From contig NZ_JACOFZ010000001.1 in NCBI RefSeq assembly GCF_014284155.1, forward strand, positions 1,506,545-1,570,544: DNA of 64,000 bases, given 5' to 3'. The translations under genes were made by a program, and so were the position numbers. This DNA is from Affinundibacterium nitidum. Its GTDB lineage: Bacteria; Pseudomonadota; Gammaproteobacteria; Burkholderiales; Burkholderiaceae_D. Under the pieces are notes generated by a model. The model was not told the DNA's origin, searched no databases, and saw only the letters and a program-made list of their open reading frames with translations. Below, piece by piece: positions 1 to 8,065 of the stretch (positions are counted from its first letter, which is position 1; each line of letters opens with the position of its first letter).

Positions 1-1
1 G

Positions 2-376
2 TTCGTCATAATTGAACCGGGAGTTCACGTCCCGACCCCGTCAATATTTTCAGCCAAGGAGTTGACAAGGGATACGAAAGTCGTCAGAATAACGGACTTT
101 CCTGATGCGACTAACGCAACATGGAAAAACGATTTGCAAGCAGTTGCTTGTACTTTGCACGGCGAAATCAAAGACGCTATCGATTGGCTAAGTCAATTTG
201 AGTTGAGCGCAGGTTTAGCGAGTGCCAAGATGACGGGTTCTGGTTCTTGTGTCTTCTGTTCATTTGATGACGAAGACAGCGCAAAAAAAATATGTGCGCA
301 AGTGCCGAAACAATGGAAATCTTGGGTGGCAAAGTCTTTGCAACAGCATCCCATGAATACATGGTTGCAAAACTAA
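2..376 (+). CDS. ispE: 4-diphosphocytidyl-2-C-methyl-D-erythritol kinase, C-terminal part
   Basis: IspE phosphorylates CDP-methylerythritol in the MEP isoprenoid pathway in the cytoplasm. Only the last ~125 codons are present; the frame is open from base 2 and the true start lies before the window. Translation from base 2 gives PGVHVPT followed by FSAKELTRDT, a stretch typical of IspE just before the C-terminal GHMP-kinase region, and a later MTGSGSCVF glycine/serine-rich loop, the third GHMP motif that holds the nucleotide phosphates. It is followed by tRNA-Gln and prs, the order usual in Burkholderiales. Identification is confident although only the C-terminus is visible; a TTG at 62 could be mistaken for a start but lies inside the gene. 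Confidence 0.93.
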   Translation, partial: FVIIEPGVHVPTPSIFSAKELTRDTKVVRITDFPDATNATWKNDLQAVACTLHGEIKDAIDWLSQFELSAGLASAKMTGSGSCVFCSFDDEDSAKKICAQVPKQWKSWVAKSLQQHPMNTWLQN

Positions 377-379
377 AAT

Positions 380-408
380 TTGGTTGATTGCTGAATTCAA
401 GATAAAAT
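380..408 (+). promoter_or_regulatory. Probable sigma-70 promoter of tRNA-Gln
   Basis: A TTGGTT hexamer (380-385) and TAAAAT (403-408) are separated by 17 bp, just after the ispE stop and about 50 bp before the tRNA. The -10 matches five of six consensus bases; the -35 is weaker. Inferred from sequence only. Confidence 0.45.
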
Positions 409-459
409 AGCGGCTTCGCTGATTTATCAAACGAAGCGGCAATTGATAAACGGTTGTGT

Positions 460-536
460 AGGGGAATCGCCAAGCTGGTTAAGGCACCGGATTTTGATTC
501 CGGCATGCAAAGGTTCGAATCCTTTTTCCCCTGCCA
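460..536 (+). tRNA. tRNA-Gln (anticodon UUG)
   Basis: A 77-base tRNA with the CCA end encoded. The seven-base acceptor arms AGGGGAA and TTCCCCT pair fully. The anticodon arm CCGGA/TCCGG encloses the loop TTTTGAT, placing TTG at positions 34-36 (reads CAA/CAG, Gln). The T-arm contains GGTTCGAATCC. It lies between ispE and prs, as in related betaproteobacteria, and has its own hairpin terminator. Confidence 0.96.
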
Positions 537-547
537 GTTAATTCCAA

Positions 548-587
548 GCCGCCGCATACAAAATGATGCGGCGGCTTTTCGGTTTTT
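548..587 (+). terminator. Intrinsic terminator after tRNA-Gln
   Basis: Perfect 10-bp stem GCCGCCGCAT (548-557) with ATGCGGCGGC (566-575), an 8-base loop, then TTTT and a second T-run to 587. It ends the tRNA transcript, so prs probably has its own promoter between 590 and 684. Confidence 0.85.
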
Positions 588-683
588 ACGGCAGCATTTT
601 CAGTAATCATTACAACAAGAATTCAAATCTTGATTCTGATTAAGCGCTCTTGAAGTGGATTTTTTATTCCCTTAGGTGATCTC

Positions 684-1640
684 ATGGCACACGCGCTCGA
701 TAACATGATGGTCTTTACTGGTAATGCCAATCCTGCTTTAGCTGCAGGCGTTGCGAAGCAACTCGGCATTCGTCTCGGTAAAGCTGACGTTTCAAAGTTT
801 TCCGACGGCGAAGTAATGGTCGAAATCAATGAAAACGTGCGTGGCAAAGATGTCTTCGTTTTGCAATCGACTTGTGCGCCAACGAACGACAACTTAATGG
901 AAATTATGCTGATGGTAGACGCTTTAAAGCGCGCATCAGCTGGTCGTATCACCGCTGCAATTCCTTACTTTGGTTATGCTCGTCAAGACCGCCGTCCGCG
1001 TTCTGCTCGTGTGGCGATTTCTGCCAAAGTGGTCGCGAATATGCTGGAAGAAGCAGGTGTTGGCCGTGTTTTGATTATGGATCTGCATGCAGATCAAATT
1101 CAGGGCTTCTTTGATATCCCTGTTGATAATATTTATGCGTCACCAATTTTGTTGGGCGACTTGGTCAGTAAGAACTACGATGATCTATTAGTTGTGTCTC
1201 CTGACGTTGGTGGTGTAGTTCGTGCACGTGCTTTGGCAAAGCGTTTGGGCTGTGATTTGGCGATTATTGATAAACGCCGTCCAAAAGCGAATGTATCGGA
1301 AGTCATGAACATTATCGGTGAAGTTGAAGGCCGTAACTGCGTCATCATGGATGACATGGTCGATACAGCAGGCACTTTGACGAAAGCTGCTGAAGTATTG
1401 AAAGAACGTGGCGCGAAGAAGGTATTGGCGTATTGTACGCATCCAGTGTTGTCTGGCCCAGCGATTGATCGTATCAATAGCTCGCCACTCGATGAATTGG
1501 TCGTGACAGATACGATTCCTTTGTCTCCTGCAGCGCAAGCTTGCAGCAAGATTCGTCAATTGTCTTGCGATAGTTTGTTGGCAGAGACTTTCCGCCGTAT
1601 TACAAAAGGCGAATCAGTTATTTCTTTGTTCTCTGAATAA
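684..1640 (+). CDS. prs: Ribose-phosphate pyrophosphokinase (PRPP synthase)
   Basis: Makes phosphoribosyl pyrophosphate from ribose 5-phosphate and ATP, feeding purine, pyrimidine, histidine, tryptophan and NAD synthesis. The 318-residue length is normal for class I PRPP synthases. Visible motifs: [20 protein letters not shown] near the N-terminus, [10 protein letters not shown] (ATP-binding flexible loop), [14 protein letters not shown] (divalent cation site), and the PRPP-binding signature [13 protein letters not shown] near residue 220. The start ATG at 684 is preceded by a modest AGGTGAT. It lies between tRNA-Gln and rplY, the usual neighbourhood. No sign of damage. Confidence 0.98.
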   Translation: MAHALDNMMVFTGNANPALAAGVAKQLGIRLGKADVSKFSDGEVMVEINENVRGKDVFVLQSTCAPTNDNLMEIMLMVDALKRASAGRITAAIPYFGYARQDRRPRSARVAISAKVVANMLEEAGVGRVLIMDLHADQIQGFFDIPVDNIYASPILLGDLVSKNYDDLLVVSPDVGGVVRARALAKRLGCDLAIIDKRRPKANVSEVMNIIGEVEGRNCVIMDDMVDTAGTLTKAAEVLKERGAKKVLAYCTHPVLSGPAIDRINSSPLDELVVTDTIPLSPAAQACSKIRQLSCDSLLAETFRRITKGESVISLFSE

Positions 1641-1687
1641 AAATAAAAAGTACAAAATCAGAGTTCGAAATAAAGTTAAGTTTTCTG

Positions 1688-1717
1688 GCGCAGATGCAAA
1701 TGCATTTGCGCTTTTTT
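1688..1717 (+). terminator. Hairpin with T-run after prs
   Basis: GCGCAGATGCA can pair with TGCATTTGCGC (11 bp including one G-T) and is followed by TTTTTT. The minimal loop is only two bases, so the top pairs would open. It probably terminates or attenuates transcription between prs and rplY. Confidence 0.6.
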
Positions 1718-1718
1718 C

Positions 1719-1740
1719 ACTCTCCTGGTCGCGGGAGAGT
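1719..1740 (+). promoter_or_regulatory. Hairpin in the rplY leader
   Basis: Perfect 7-bp dyad ACTCTCC (1719-1725) and GGAGAGT (1734-1740) with an 8-base spacer, 60 bp before the rplY start and directly behind the prs terminator. There is no T-run after it, so it is not a terminator. It may be a leader RNA structure or an operator; the function is unknown. Confidence 0.35.
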
Positions 1741-1799
1741 CAACGCAAAATGAACGCATCTCAAAACGCGATTCAAATTGCTTATTTTGGAGTATTAAA

Positions 1800-2387
1800 A
1801 TGAAAGTAGTTGCATTTGCACGTAATGTACAGGGCACCGGAGCGAGCCGCCGCCTGCGTCATGCTGGTCAAACACCAGGTATCATCTACGGTGGTAACCA
1901 ACCAGCTGTGAACATCGCATTGGATCACAATGCATTGTTCCATGCATTGAAAAAAGAAGTTTTCCACTCTTCCATTCTCGACATGGACGTTGATGGTAAA
2001 GTTGAAAAAGTTTTGTTGCGCGACTTCCAAATGCACGCGTACAAACAATTGGTATTGCACGCTGACTTCCAACGCGTTGATCCAAGCAAGAAAATCCACG
2101 TTAAAGTGCCTTTGCACTTCGTAAACGCTGATGTTTCCCCAGCAGTTAAATTGGCATCCGCTGTTATCAGCCACGTTGCTGTTGAATTGGACGTAGAATG
2201 CTTGCCAGCAGATCTGCCAGAATTCATCGAAGTTGACTTGTCCAAACTGGAAGCTGGTCAATCTATCCACGTATCTGCTTTGAAATTGCCAAAAGGCGTT
2301 TCTGCTGTTGTACATGGTGATGATGCAACTGTTGCTATCGCTGTTAAACCAGCTGGCGCAACTTCTGCTGACGCTGAAGCAAAATAA
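1800..2387 (+). CDS. rplY: 50S ribosomal protein L25 / general stress protein Ctc
   Basis: L25 binds 5S rRNA in the large ribosomal subunit; the long two-domain form is also called Ctc or TL5. The product is 195 residues: an N-terminal L25 domain (about 1-90, with GASRRLR and PGIIYGG) and a C-terminal L25-type beta domain (about 95-180, with IHVKVPLHF and [18 protein letters not shown]). The tail is Ala-rich, as in other betaproteobacterial homologues. Start ATG at 1800 follows TTTTGGAGTATTAAA, a good ribosome-binding site. In relatives the next gene is usually pth; here a terminator and ggt follow instead. Confidence 0.96.
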   Translation: MKVVAFARNVQGTGASRRLRHAGQTPGIIYGGNQPAVNIALDHNALFHALKKEVFHSSILDMDVDGKVEKVLLRDFQMHAYKQLVLHADFQRVDPSKKIHVKVPLHFVNADVSPAVKLASAVISHVAVELDVECLPADLPEFIEVDLSKLEAGQSIHVSALKLPKGVSAVVHGDDATVAIAVKPAGATSADAEAK

Positions 2388-2421
2388 TTTAAGTTCCTCG
2401 AACTTTTTTAAGCATCACAAG

Positions 2422-2454
2422 AACCGCAAGAGCATGAGCTCTTGCGGTTTTTTT
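2422..2454 (+). terminator. Intrinsic terminator after rplY
   Basis: Perfect 12-bp stem AACCGCAAGAGC / GCTCTTGCGGTT around the loop ATGA, followed by seven further T residues. A strong rho-independent terminator closing the prs-rplY region. Confidence 0.92.
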
Positions 2455-2643
2455 ATGTCATTTTCTTATCAATATAAAGACTGTAGCCGCAAGCCCACAA
2501 CAAACCGTGCTCATTGGTAAATTTAGCCAAACCTTCCCGGCGTCAGTACCTCGATCTGCGCTATGCTCTATGGTGGAACCACTTCAGTAGCAATCATTTA
2601 TTCGATCCAAAACATTGGCATCAGATCAATCAAGGAATACACC

Positions 2644-4386
2644 GTGTTTTCAATGAAAAAAATCAGCGTCATCGTCCTCACCGCACTTCAACTGAGTTTT
2701 ACCTCTCAACTTGGCTTAGCCCAAGGTACAGGGGCGCAAATTCAGTACGACACTAGTTATGACATTCTAACCCCAACCCATGCCAAACATGGTGTCGTCT
2801 CGAGTGAGCATGGACTTGCCAGCCAAATTGGACTTGATGTATTAAAAAAAGGGGGCAATGCCATCGATGCTGCTGTTGCCGTTGGATTTGCACTAGCTGT
2901 TGTGCTGCCTAATGCCGGTAACATCGGTGGTGGTGGCTTTATGTTAATTCATGATGCCAAAAGTGGAAAAGACATCGCACTCGACTTTCGCGAACTCGCG
3001 CCAGCATTAGCCAAGCGCGATATGTTTCTCGATACGAATGGCAAAGTGATTGCAGGTGGATCAACTTCATCCCATCTTGCGGTCGGAGTGCCTGGCACCG
3101 TCGCTGGTCTAGATTTAGCGCTTCGCAAATACGGTACGATGAAGCTCAAGGATGTAATCGAACCTTCAATCAAAATTGCTGAACAAGGTTTTGTCGTCAG
3201 CCCTCACCTCGAAACCTTGTTGAATGCAAGCCAAAATCAACTCGGCAAGTGGCCATCAAGTCGAGCCATCTTTTTCAAAGGAGATCGACCACTTCGCGCA
3301 GGTGAATTGCTAGTGCAAAAAGATCTTGCACGCTCCCTGCGACTGATTGCACAACAAGGTCCTAGTGTCTTTTATGAAGGTGAAATCGCGAAGAAGATCG
3401 TAGCGGAAATGAAGCAGCATGGTGGTTTAATCACTGACGACGATATGAGAAATTATAAAGCGATAGAGCGCGAGCCCGTTCGTGGGAGCTATCGTGGTTA
3501 CGATGTTATCTCTATGCCACCGCCTAGCTCCGGTGGTGTACACATCATTCAAATGTTGAATATGCTGGAGCACTTCCCATTAGGTGCACAAGGTTTGAAT
3601 AGCGCTCAGACTGTGCATCAGATGGCTGAAGTGATGAAACTTGCCTATGCAGATCGCGCAGAGTATTTAGGTGATCCTGATTTCGTCCAAGTACCAATAA
3701 AGGGATTAACTTCGCGCGCTTACGCTGACGAGCTTGTCAAGAAAATCGACCTGACTAAAGCCACGCCCTCTTCGACGATTAAACCGGGTAAACCAATTCC
3801 CTATGAGAGTGATCAAACCACCCATTATTCGGTCGCCGACGAACACGGGAATTTAGTCGCCACCACCTACACACTGAATTTGCTCTTTGGTAGCGGCATC
3901 GTTGCTACTGGTACAGGCATTACCCTCAACAATGAGATGGATGATTTCTCGATCAAACCTGGTGTGCCGAATGCCTTTGGATTGCTTGGCGGGGAAGCAA
4001 ACTCTGTTGCGGGAAAAAAACGCCCGCTAAGCTCTATGACGCCGACCATTGTGTTAAAAGATGGCAAACCTTTCTTGATTACGGGCAGCCCTGGTGGCAG
4101 TCGCATTATCACCACGACTTTACAAATTATTCTCAATACAATTGACCATAAACTGAATGCAGCTGAAGCATCCGTTGCGCCTCGCATGCATCATCAATGG
4201 GAGCCGGATGTCATTCGTTTAGAGCGAGGTTTTAGTGCAGACACTATAGAAATCTTAGGACAGAAAGGCCATAAAACTTCCGTTGGACGTAACATGGGAC
4301 GCACACAAACGATCAAATTTAATGGCAGCGATATCGAAGTCTACGCTGATCCACGAAACCCTGACGGACGCGCACTCGGCTACTAA
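2644..4386 (+). CDS. ggt: Gamma-glutamyltransferase, secreted proenzyme
   Basis: Cleaves the gamma-glutamyl bond of glutathione and related compounds in the periplasm. It is an Ntn-hydrolase made as one chain that cuts itself before a Thr. About 580 residues, normal length. The N-terminus (MKKISVIVLTALQL, ending GLAQ) is a typical signal peptide. Motifs: NAIDAAVAVGFALAVV and NIGGGGFM in the large subunit; DQTTHYSVAD with the likely processing Thr near residue 400; GSPGGSRI, the substrate-binding glycine loop. GTG 2644 is chosen because AAGGA lies seven bases before it; ATG 2653 is an alternative with the same signal peptide. It appears to stand alone between rplY and the ODP-like gene. Confidence 0.95.
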   Translation: MFSMKKISVIVLTALQLSFTSQLGLAQGTGAQIQYDTSYDILTPTHAKHGVVSSEHGLASQIGLDVLKKGGNAIDAAVAVGFALAVVLPNAGNIGGGGFMLIHDAKSGKDIALDFRELAPALAKRDMFLDTNGKVIAGGSTSSHLAVGVPGTVAGLDLALRKYGTMKLKDVIEPSIKIAEQGFVVSPHLETLLNASQNQLGKWPSSRAIFFKGDRPLRAGELLVQKDLARSLRLIAQQGPSVFYEGEIAKKIVAEMKQHGGLITDDDMRNYKAIEREPVRGSYRGYDVISMPPPSSGGVHIIQMLNMLEHFPLGAQGLNSAQTVHQMAEVMKLAYADRAEYLGDPDFVQVPIKGLTSRAYADELVKKIDLTKATPSSTIKPGKPIPYESDQTTHYSVADEHGNLVATTYTLNLLFGSGIVATGTGITLNNEMDDFSIKPGVPNAFGLLGGEANSVAGKKRPLSSMTPTIVLKDGKPFLITGSPGGSRIITTTLQIILNTIDHKLNAAEASVAPRMHHQWEPDVIRLERGFSADTIEILGQKGHKTSVGRNMGRTQTIKFNGSDIEVYADPRNPDGRALGY

Positions 4387-4408
4387 TTACCTCTTCATCG
4401 CTTCGTGA

Positions 4409-4431
4409 GCGCCAGTAAAAATTGCTGGCGC
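4409..4431 (+). repeat. Hairpin downstream of ggt
   Basis: Perfect 7-bp inverted repeat GCGCCAG / CTGGCGC with a 9-base AT-rich loop, 22 bp past the ggt stop. No T-run follows, so it is at best a weak terminator or a 3'-end stabilising stem. Confidence 0.5.
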
Positions 4432-4461
4432 AACACGAATCCTTAATCCAAATCAAAAAAG

Positions 4462-4498
4462 TCTGTTCCCAAACGTCTAGAATCGACGTTCAAACAGA
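4462..4498 (+). promoter_or_regulatory. Two-tiered inverted repeat just upstream of the MBL-fold gene
   Basis: An inner 6-bp stem AACGTC (4472-4477) / GACGTT (4485-4490) sits inside an outer 6-bp stem TCTGTT (4462-4467) / AACAGA (4493-4498), with asymmetric bulges of four and two bases. The structure ends 16 bases before GTG 4515, so it could be an operator or a leader hairpin controlling translation. Function unknown. Confidence 0.45.
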
Positions 4499-4514
4499 AT
4501 GATTGGGGGACAAG

Positions 4515-5294
4515 GTGGCGATAGAACTTTATAACGACGGCAAACATATTTGCCTCATGTTTAATGATTTAGTGGCTGATGACGTAGAGGAAGCCGTACA
4601 AGCCAACCAATTTTTGATTGTCTCTAATGGTGAAGGCACACTGATCGACCCTTCAGGCAACATCACATACAACCCCCTAACGTTGGCAATGACAAAGTAT
4701 CTTCAGAAAAAAGATCTAAAATACTTATTCGCCTCGCACCAAGACCCAGACATCATCGGCGCACTCGACAAGTGGTTGTTTAGTACCCAATGCAAGCTCT
4801 ATGTCTCAAGCTTGTGGTCACGTTTTGTTCCTCATTTTTGCAATCTGAATCGCGCAGATGGTCGCATCGTCGGCATCCCCGATGAGGGAATGCCCGTTCA
4901 ACTCGGCGCATCCACACTGTATGCAATTCCCGCCCATTTTTTGCATGCTGAGGGCAATTTCCAATTTTATGATCGCACCTCTAAGATTCTATTTACAGGT
5001 GACATGGGAGCCTCCTTAGTGGAGGCAAAAACGATCGCCCAACCTATTTCTAGCAAAGAAGAATTTTACGATCAACTACACACCATGAGCGGCTTTCATA
5101 AACGCTACATGGTCTCGAATAAAGTATGTCGCTTCTGGGTCAATATGGTGCGTACGATGGAGGTCAAAATGCTAGTACCTCAGCACGGACGTTATATGGT
5201 TGGTGAAGCGATCCCTGCTTTTCTAGACTGGATAGAAAATCTGCAATGTGGAATCGACCTATTTACACAGGAACACTATCGTTTTCGCCCATAA
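4515..5294 (+). CDS. Metallo-beta-lactamase-fold, ODP-like (oxygen-binding di-iron) protein
   Basis: A 259-residue cytoplasmic protein with a lactamase-fold metal set: SHQDPDIIGAL (in place of the usual HxHxDH), PAHFLHAEGNFQF, LFTGDMGASL and VPQHGRYM. This pattern fits the di-iron ODP/flavodiiron branch of the fold, whose members bind oxygen or reduce it; no flavodoxin domain is attached. Known for the family: standalone ODP proteins can act as oxygen sensors. Inferred here: an oxygen or redox sensing or scavenging role. GTG 4515 is chosen because GGGGGA lies four bases before it; TTG 4503 is an in-frame alternative. baeS starts 186 bp downstream on the same strand, but a BaeR-like box lies between them. 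Confidence 0.72.
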   Translation: MAIELYNDGKHICLMFNDLVADDVEEAVQANQFLIVSNGEGTLIDPSGNITYNPLTLAMTKYLQKKDLKYLFASHQDPDIIGALDKWLFSTQCKLYVSSLWSRFVPHFCNLNRADGRIVGIPDEGMPVQLGASTLYAIPAHFLHAEGNFQFYDRTSKILFTGDMGASLVEAKTIAQPISSKEEFYDQLHTMSGFHKRYMVSNKVCRFWVNMVRTMEVKMLVPQHGRYMVGEAIPAFLDWIENLQCGIDLFTQEHYRFRP

Positions 5295-5337
5295 TTTGTT
5301 AATCACGTGATCGCTGGCAGTCGCAGCTTAATCAACA

Positions 5338-5357
5338 ATTATGGAGAAAATATGGAG
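5338..5357 (-). promoter_or_regulatory. BaeR-like direct-repeat box upstream of baeS (site A)
   Basis: On the minus strand this reads CTCCATATTTTCTCCATAAT: two CTCCA units 11 bp apart, the one-helical-turn spacing bound by OmpR-family dimers. The second half with its flank, TTTTCTCCATAATTG, matches 15 consecutive positions of the E. coli BaeR box as I recall it (TTTTTCTCCATDATTGGC). Near-copies occur at 7848 and 27488. Probable autoregulatory site of baeSR. Confidence 0.65.
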
Positions 5358-5480
5358 ACTCCACCAAAATCGCCAGCCTTGTAGCGAAAACATCCACGAA
5401 TGCACCCTGCCAAGCTCCAACACTTGGCAAGTACCTCACTAAACTTTACACTCGCCCCACATCACCAACATGGGGCCATT

Positions 5481-7118
5481 GTGAAATTTCCGATCGGTTT
5501 ACGTCTCTTTCTTGCCCTACTGACTTCGACATTTGCTGTCGCAGCCATCACCCTCCTGTTACTCAGCGGCAGTGTACTCAATGTATTTTCCGACTATACG
5601 GTCAAAATCGATTTGGATCGCCTAGAAGAGGTATCGAACGACATCACTGATTCCTATGCGAAGTACGGCGACTGGTCCTTTCTACCAGACTCTGAGGAAG
5701 ACCGTCGATATTGGTTCGGCACGACTTTCAATCGTTTACACCAAGAGCGAATCACAAAAAAAGTAAACATCCCTGCCCCAACTATGGAGCTAGTTAAGTC
5801 CAATCGAAACCAGCCATCGGCGATTGCCCCAATTCCTCCCGTCGCGCCGGTAGCCAATGCGGCAAGACCTGCGCCACCAGCGCCACCGGCAGCACCAGCA
5901 GCACCACCTCCGCCGCCATTACCACCACTGCCAACACCTTTGAGTGAGCCATCTAACCCAGATCCAAGCTACGCAACCGACCCAGCACTGCTCGCCAAAA
6001 ACGGTGACCTGTATTTGCGTGTGACTCTGTTAGATCGTCAATCAGGCTATCTTGCTGGCTTGAAAGGCAACTCAACAGAAAAGAATTATCGTGCTCTCTT
6101 TTCACAAGGGGAACTCATCGGATACCTTTTGGTAAAACGTAGCAATAGCAGACCAGATGAAGTGACCAAGCAATTCCTGAATGCGTATCGCGATAATATC
6201 ATTCGCTTTGTACTGCTCAGTATCGCCTTAAGCGCCATTACAGCAATTGCCTTGGCGATTCACTTTAAGCGACCGTTGATACGTTTACGCGATGGAACAC
6301 AACTTCTCGCGCAAGGTAAGTTCGACACACGCCTGTCGATCAAGCGCAGCGACGAGCTAGGAGAACTCACGGATAACTTTAACTTGTTAGCAGAAAAGCT
6401 CGAGAGAATCGAAGAAGACAGACGACAGTGGGTTGCCGATACATCACATGAATTGCGCACGCCTATCTCAGTCATTCGAGCCCAAATTGAAGCGTTTCAA
6501 GATGGTATAAGAACACCGAGCCCAGAGAATCTAAGTTTACTACTAAGACAAATTTTATCGCTCGATAAGCTCATTAACGATCTTTACGAGCTAACTCAAC
6601 TCGATACAACGTCAAATCAACTGCAACTGGATGAAGTCGATATCAAAGCGATGCTTGACGATCTCAGTCATAGTTTTGACGAGAAATTCAAGCGTGCCCA
6701 TCTGCATTTTGAATTCAAGTATGAGACGCCTGAGCTAGTTTTGGCAAAGGTCGATGCACAACGATTGAACCAAGTTTTCATCAATCTTCTTGAGAACTCT
6801 GTACGCTATACGGCAGAGGGCGGGCGCATCGAACTCAAGCTTCATCAGGATCACGAATTCGCCTATATTACGCTCGACGATAGCGCCCCCGGACTCGATG
6901 TACAGCAAATGACTAAACTTGGACAACGGTTTTATCGACCAGATTCAGCCCGTAGCAGACAGCATGGCGGGAGTGGCCTAGGTCTTTCCTTATGTGCTCG
7001 CGTGATCGAAGCCCATGGCGGACACATCCTATTTTCCACGTCCCTTCTTGGGGGACTCGCGATTAAAATCACACTACCGAAAAAAACGAAATCTCAAACC
7101 AAGGATGAACTCGTATGA
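5481..7118 (+). CDS. baeS: BaeS-type envelope-stress sensor histidine kinase with proline-rich periplasmic insert
   Basis: Membrane sensor kinase paired with the next gene. GTG 5481 is chosen because the product then starts KFPIGLRLFLALL, as BaeS proteins do; an ATG at 5400 would add 27 unlikely residues. Order: TM1 (about 8-30), a periplasmic domain containing a stretch dominated by Pro and Ala (about residues 115-155), TM2 (about 240-260), HAMP, HisKA with phospho-acceptor His about 323 in DTSHELRTPIS, and HATPase with NLLENSVRYT, DDSAPGL and GGSGLGLSL. It is ~545 residues against ~467 for E. coli BaeS; the proline insert accounts for part of the excess. It overlaps baeR by ATGA. Family role: envelope-damage sensing. 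Confidence 0.92.
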   Translation: MKFPIGLRLFLALLTSTFAVAAITLLLLSGSVLNVFSDYTVKIDLDRLEEVSNDITDSYAKYGDWSFLPDSEEDRRYWFGTTFNRLHQERITKKVNIPAPTMELVKSNRNQPSAIAPIPPVAPVANAARPAPPAPPAAPAAPPPPPLPPLPTPLSEPSNPDPSYATDPALLAKNGDLYLRVTLLDRQSGYLAGLKGNSTEKNYRALFSQGELIGYLLVKRSNSRPDEVTKQFLNAYRDNIIRFVLLSIALSAITAIALAIHFKRPLIRLRDGTQLLAQGKFDTRLSIKRSDELGELTDNFNLLAEKLERIEEDRRQWVADTSHELRTPISVIRAQIEAFQDGIRTPSPENLSLLLRQILSLDKLINDLYELTQLDTTSNQLQLDEVDIKAMLDDLSHSFDEKFKRAHLHFEFKYETPELVLAKVDAQRLNQVFINLLENSVRYTAEGGRIELKLHQDHEFAYITLDDSAPGLDVQQMTKLGQRFYRPDSARSRQHGGSGLGLSLCARVIEAHGGHILFSTSLLGGLAIKITLPKKTKSQTKDELV

Positions 7119-7828
7119 ACAAAGCAGCGCCAAAACGAGTTCTCATTGTTGAGGACGAAGCCGATTTAGCGGCATTGATTTTCGACTATCTACATCATCA
7201 TGGGTTTCATGCCTCTTCGGTTAGTGATGGTATAGAGGCGCTTGAGATCATACGACGCGACCTCCCTGATTTCCTTGTCCTCGATCTCATGTTACCAGGT
7301 CTTGATGGACTTAGCCTTTGTCGAGAAGTACGTCGTTTCTCAGAGCTGCCAATTCTCATACTCACGGCTAAAGTTGAGGAAATTGATCGTTTGCTAGGTC
7401 TAGAAGCTGGCGCAGATGACTATATGTGCAAACCCTTTAGTCCAAAAGAGTTGATTGCTCGCATTAACACCATACTTCGCCGCTGCCAACCAGCCAACAA
7501 CAATACCTCGAAGAACTCAAGTCCAGTTTATTCATGGAATCAAGATACGCAATGCATACAAATTGCGGGGCAAGCACTGGATCTTACACGCAGCGAATAC
7601 CTATTACTCCTCACGTTCCTAAAATCCCCAGGTCAAGTATTCTCTCGATCTCAACTGTTGAATAAACTAGATCAAAACAATATAGATGTCACGGATAGAG
7701 CGATCGATAGTCACATTAAGAATTTGAGAAAAAAAATAGATGCTGTTCTTCCTAACACGCCTGCTATCCACTCTATTTATGGTCTCGGCTATCGCTTCGA
7801 TCTCGTCTTAAAAGAACGTGAGTGCTAA
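7115..7828 (+). CDS. baeR: BaeR-type response regulator, OmpR family
   Basis: 237-residue DNA-binding response regulator. The receiver domain (about 8-122) shows VEDEADLA (acidic pocket), VLDLMLPGLDGL with the phospho-acceptor Asp, LTAK and the conserved Lys in CKPFSP. The C-terminal winged helix (about 135-232) has LDLTRSEYLLL, RAIDSHIKNLRKK and YGLGYRF. Stretches such as EEIDRLLGLEAGADDY are nearly those of E. coli BaeR, so the assignment is firm. ATG 7115 overlaps the baeS stop (ATGA), implying translational coupling. Likely targets are the direct-repeat boxes at 5338, 7848 and 27488; this is inferred from motif similarity. Confidence 0.95.
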   Translation: MNKAAPKRVLIVEDEADLAALIFDYLHHHGFHASSVSDGIEALEIIRRDLPDFLVLDLMLPGLDGLSLCREVRRFSELPILILTAKVEEIDRLLGLEAGADDYMCKPFSPKELIARINTILRRCQPANNNTSKNSSPVYSWNQDTQCIQIAGQALDLTRSEYLLLLTFLKSPGQVFSRSQLLNKLDQNNIDVTDRAIDSHIKNLRKKIDAVLPNTPAIHSIYGLGYRFDLVLKEREC

Positions 7829-7847
7829 TACGCATAAAGCGTATCGA

Positions 7848-7867
7848 CTCCATACTTTCTCCACAAT
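7848..7867 (+). promoter_or_regulatory. BaeR-like direct-repeat box downstream of baeR (site B)
   Basis: CTCCATACTTTCTCCACAAT, two CTCCA units 11 bp apart, differing from site A at only two positions. It lies 67 bp before a small ORF with a strong ribosome-binding site and about 200 bp before the proline-rich secreted protein gene. No convincing -35/-10 pair was found immediately downstream. Confidence 0.6.
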
Positions 7868-7933
7868 CAGGTAGCACCATATCAAGGTCGTCACATAGAT
7901 TTAGGTGCGATATGCTCATTAAGGAGAAATAAA

Positions 7934-8014
7934 ATGATAATGCTACCCCCTCGCGCCACTGCCACTTGCGACAGTCAAGCGCCCATCACCATGGCACTGA
8001 AATATCGATGCTAA
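7934..8014 (+). CDS. Possible small protein, 26 residues
   Basis: An ATG at 7934 follows AAGGAGAAATAAA, one of the best Shine-Dalgarno sequences in the window, and opens a 26-codon frame (MIMLPPRATATC..., ending KYRC) that stops 51 bp before the proline-rich protein gene. It has two Cys and two Pro and no clear membrane segment. It sits downstream of BaeR-like site B. It could be a leader peptide or small stress protein; conservation is untested. Confidence 0.35.
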   Translation: MIMLPPRATATCDSQAPITMALKYRC

Positions 8015-8065
8015 TCCAGATGAAAAATTAGCGAGAAAAATATTCAATCATAAGAAAGGAACATC

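Noticed and set aside
1175-1559. Overlapping antisense frames within prs, and many similar ones in other genes
   Set aside because: They mirror the codon pattern of the sense gene, lack ribosome-binding sites and show no recognisable protein features.
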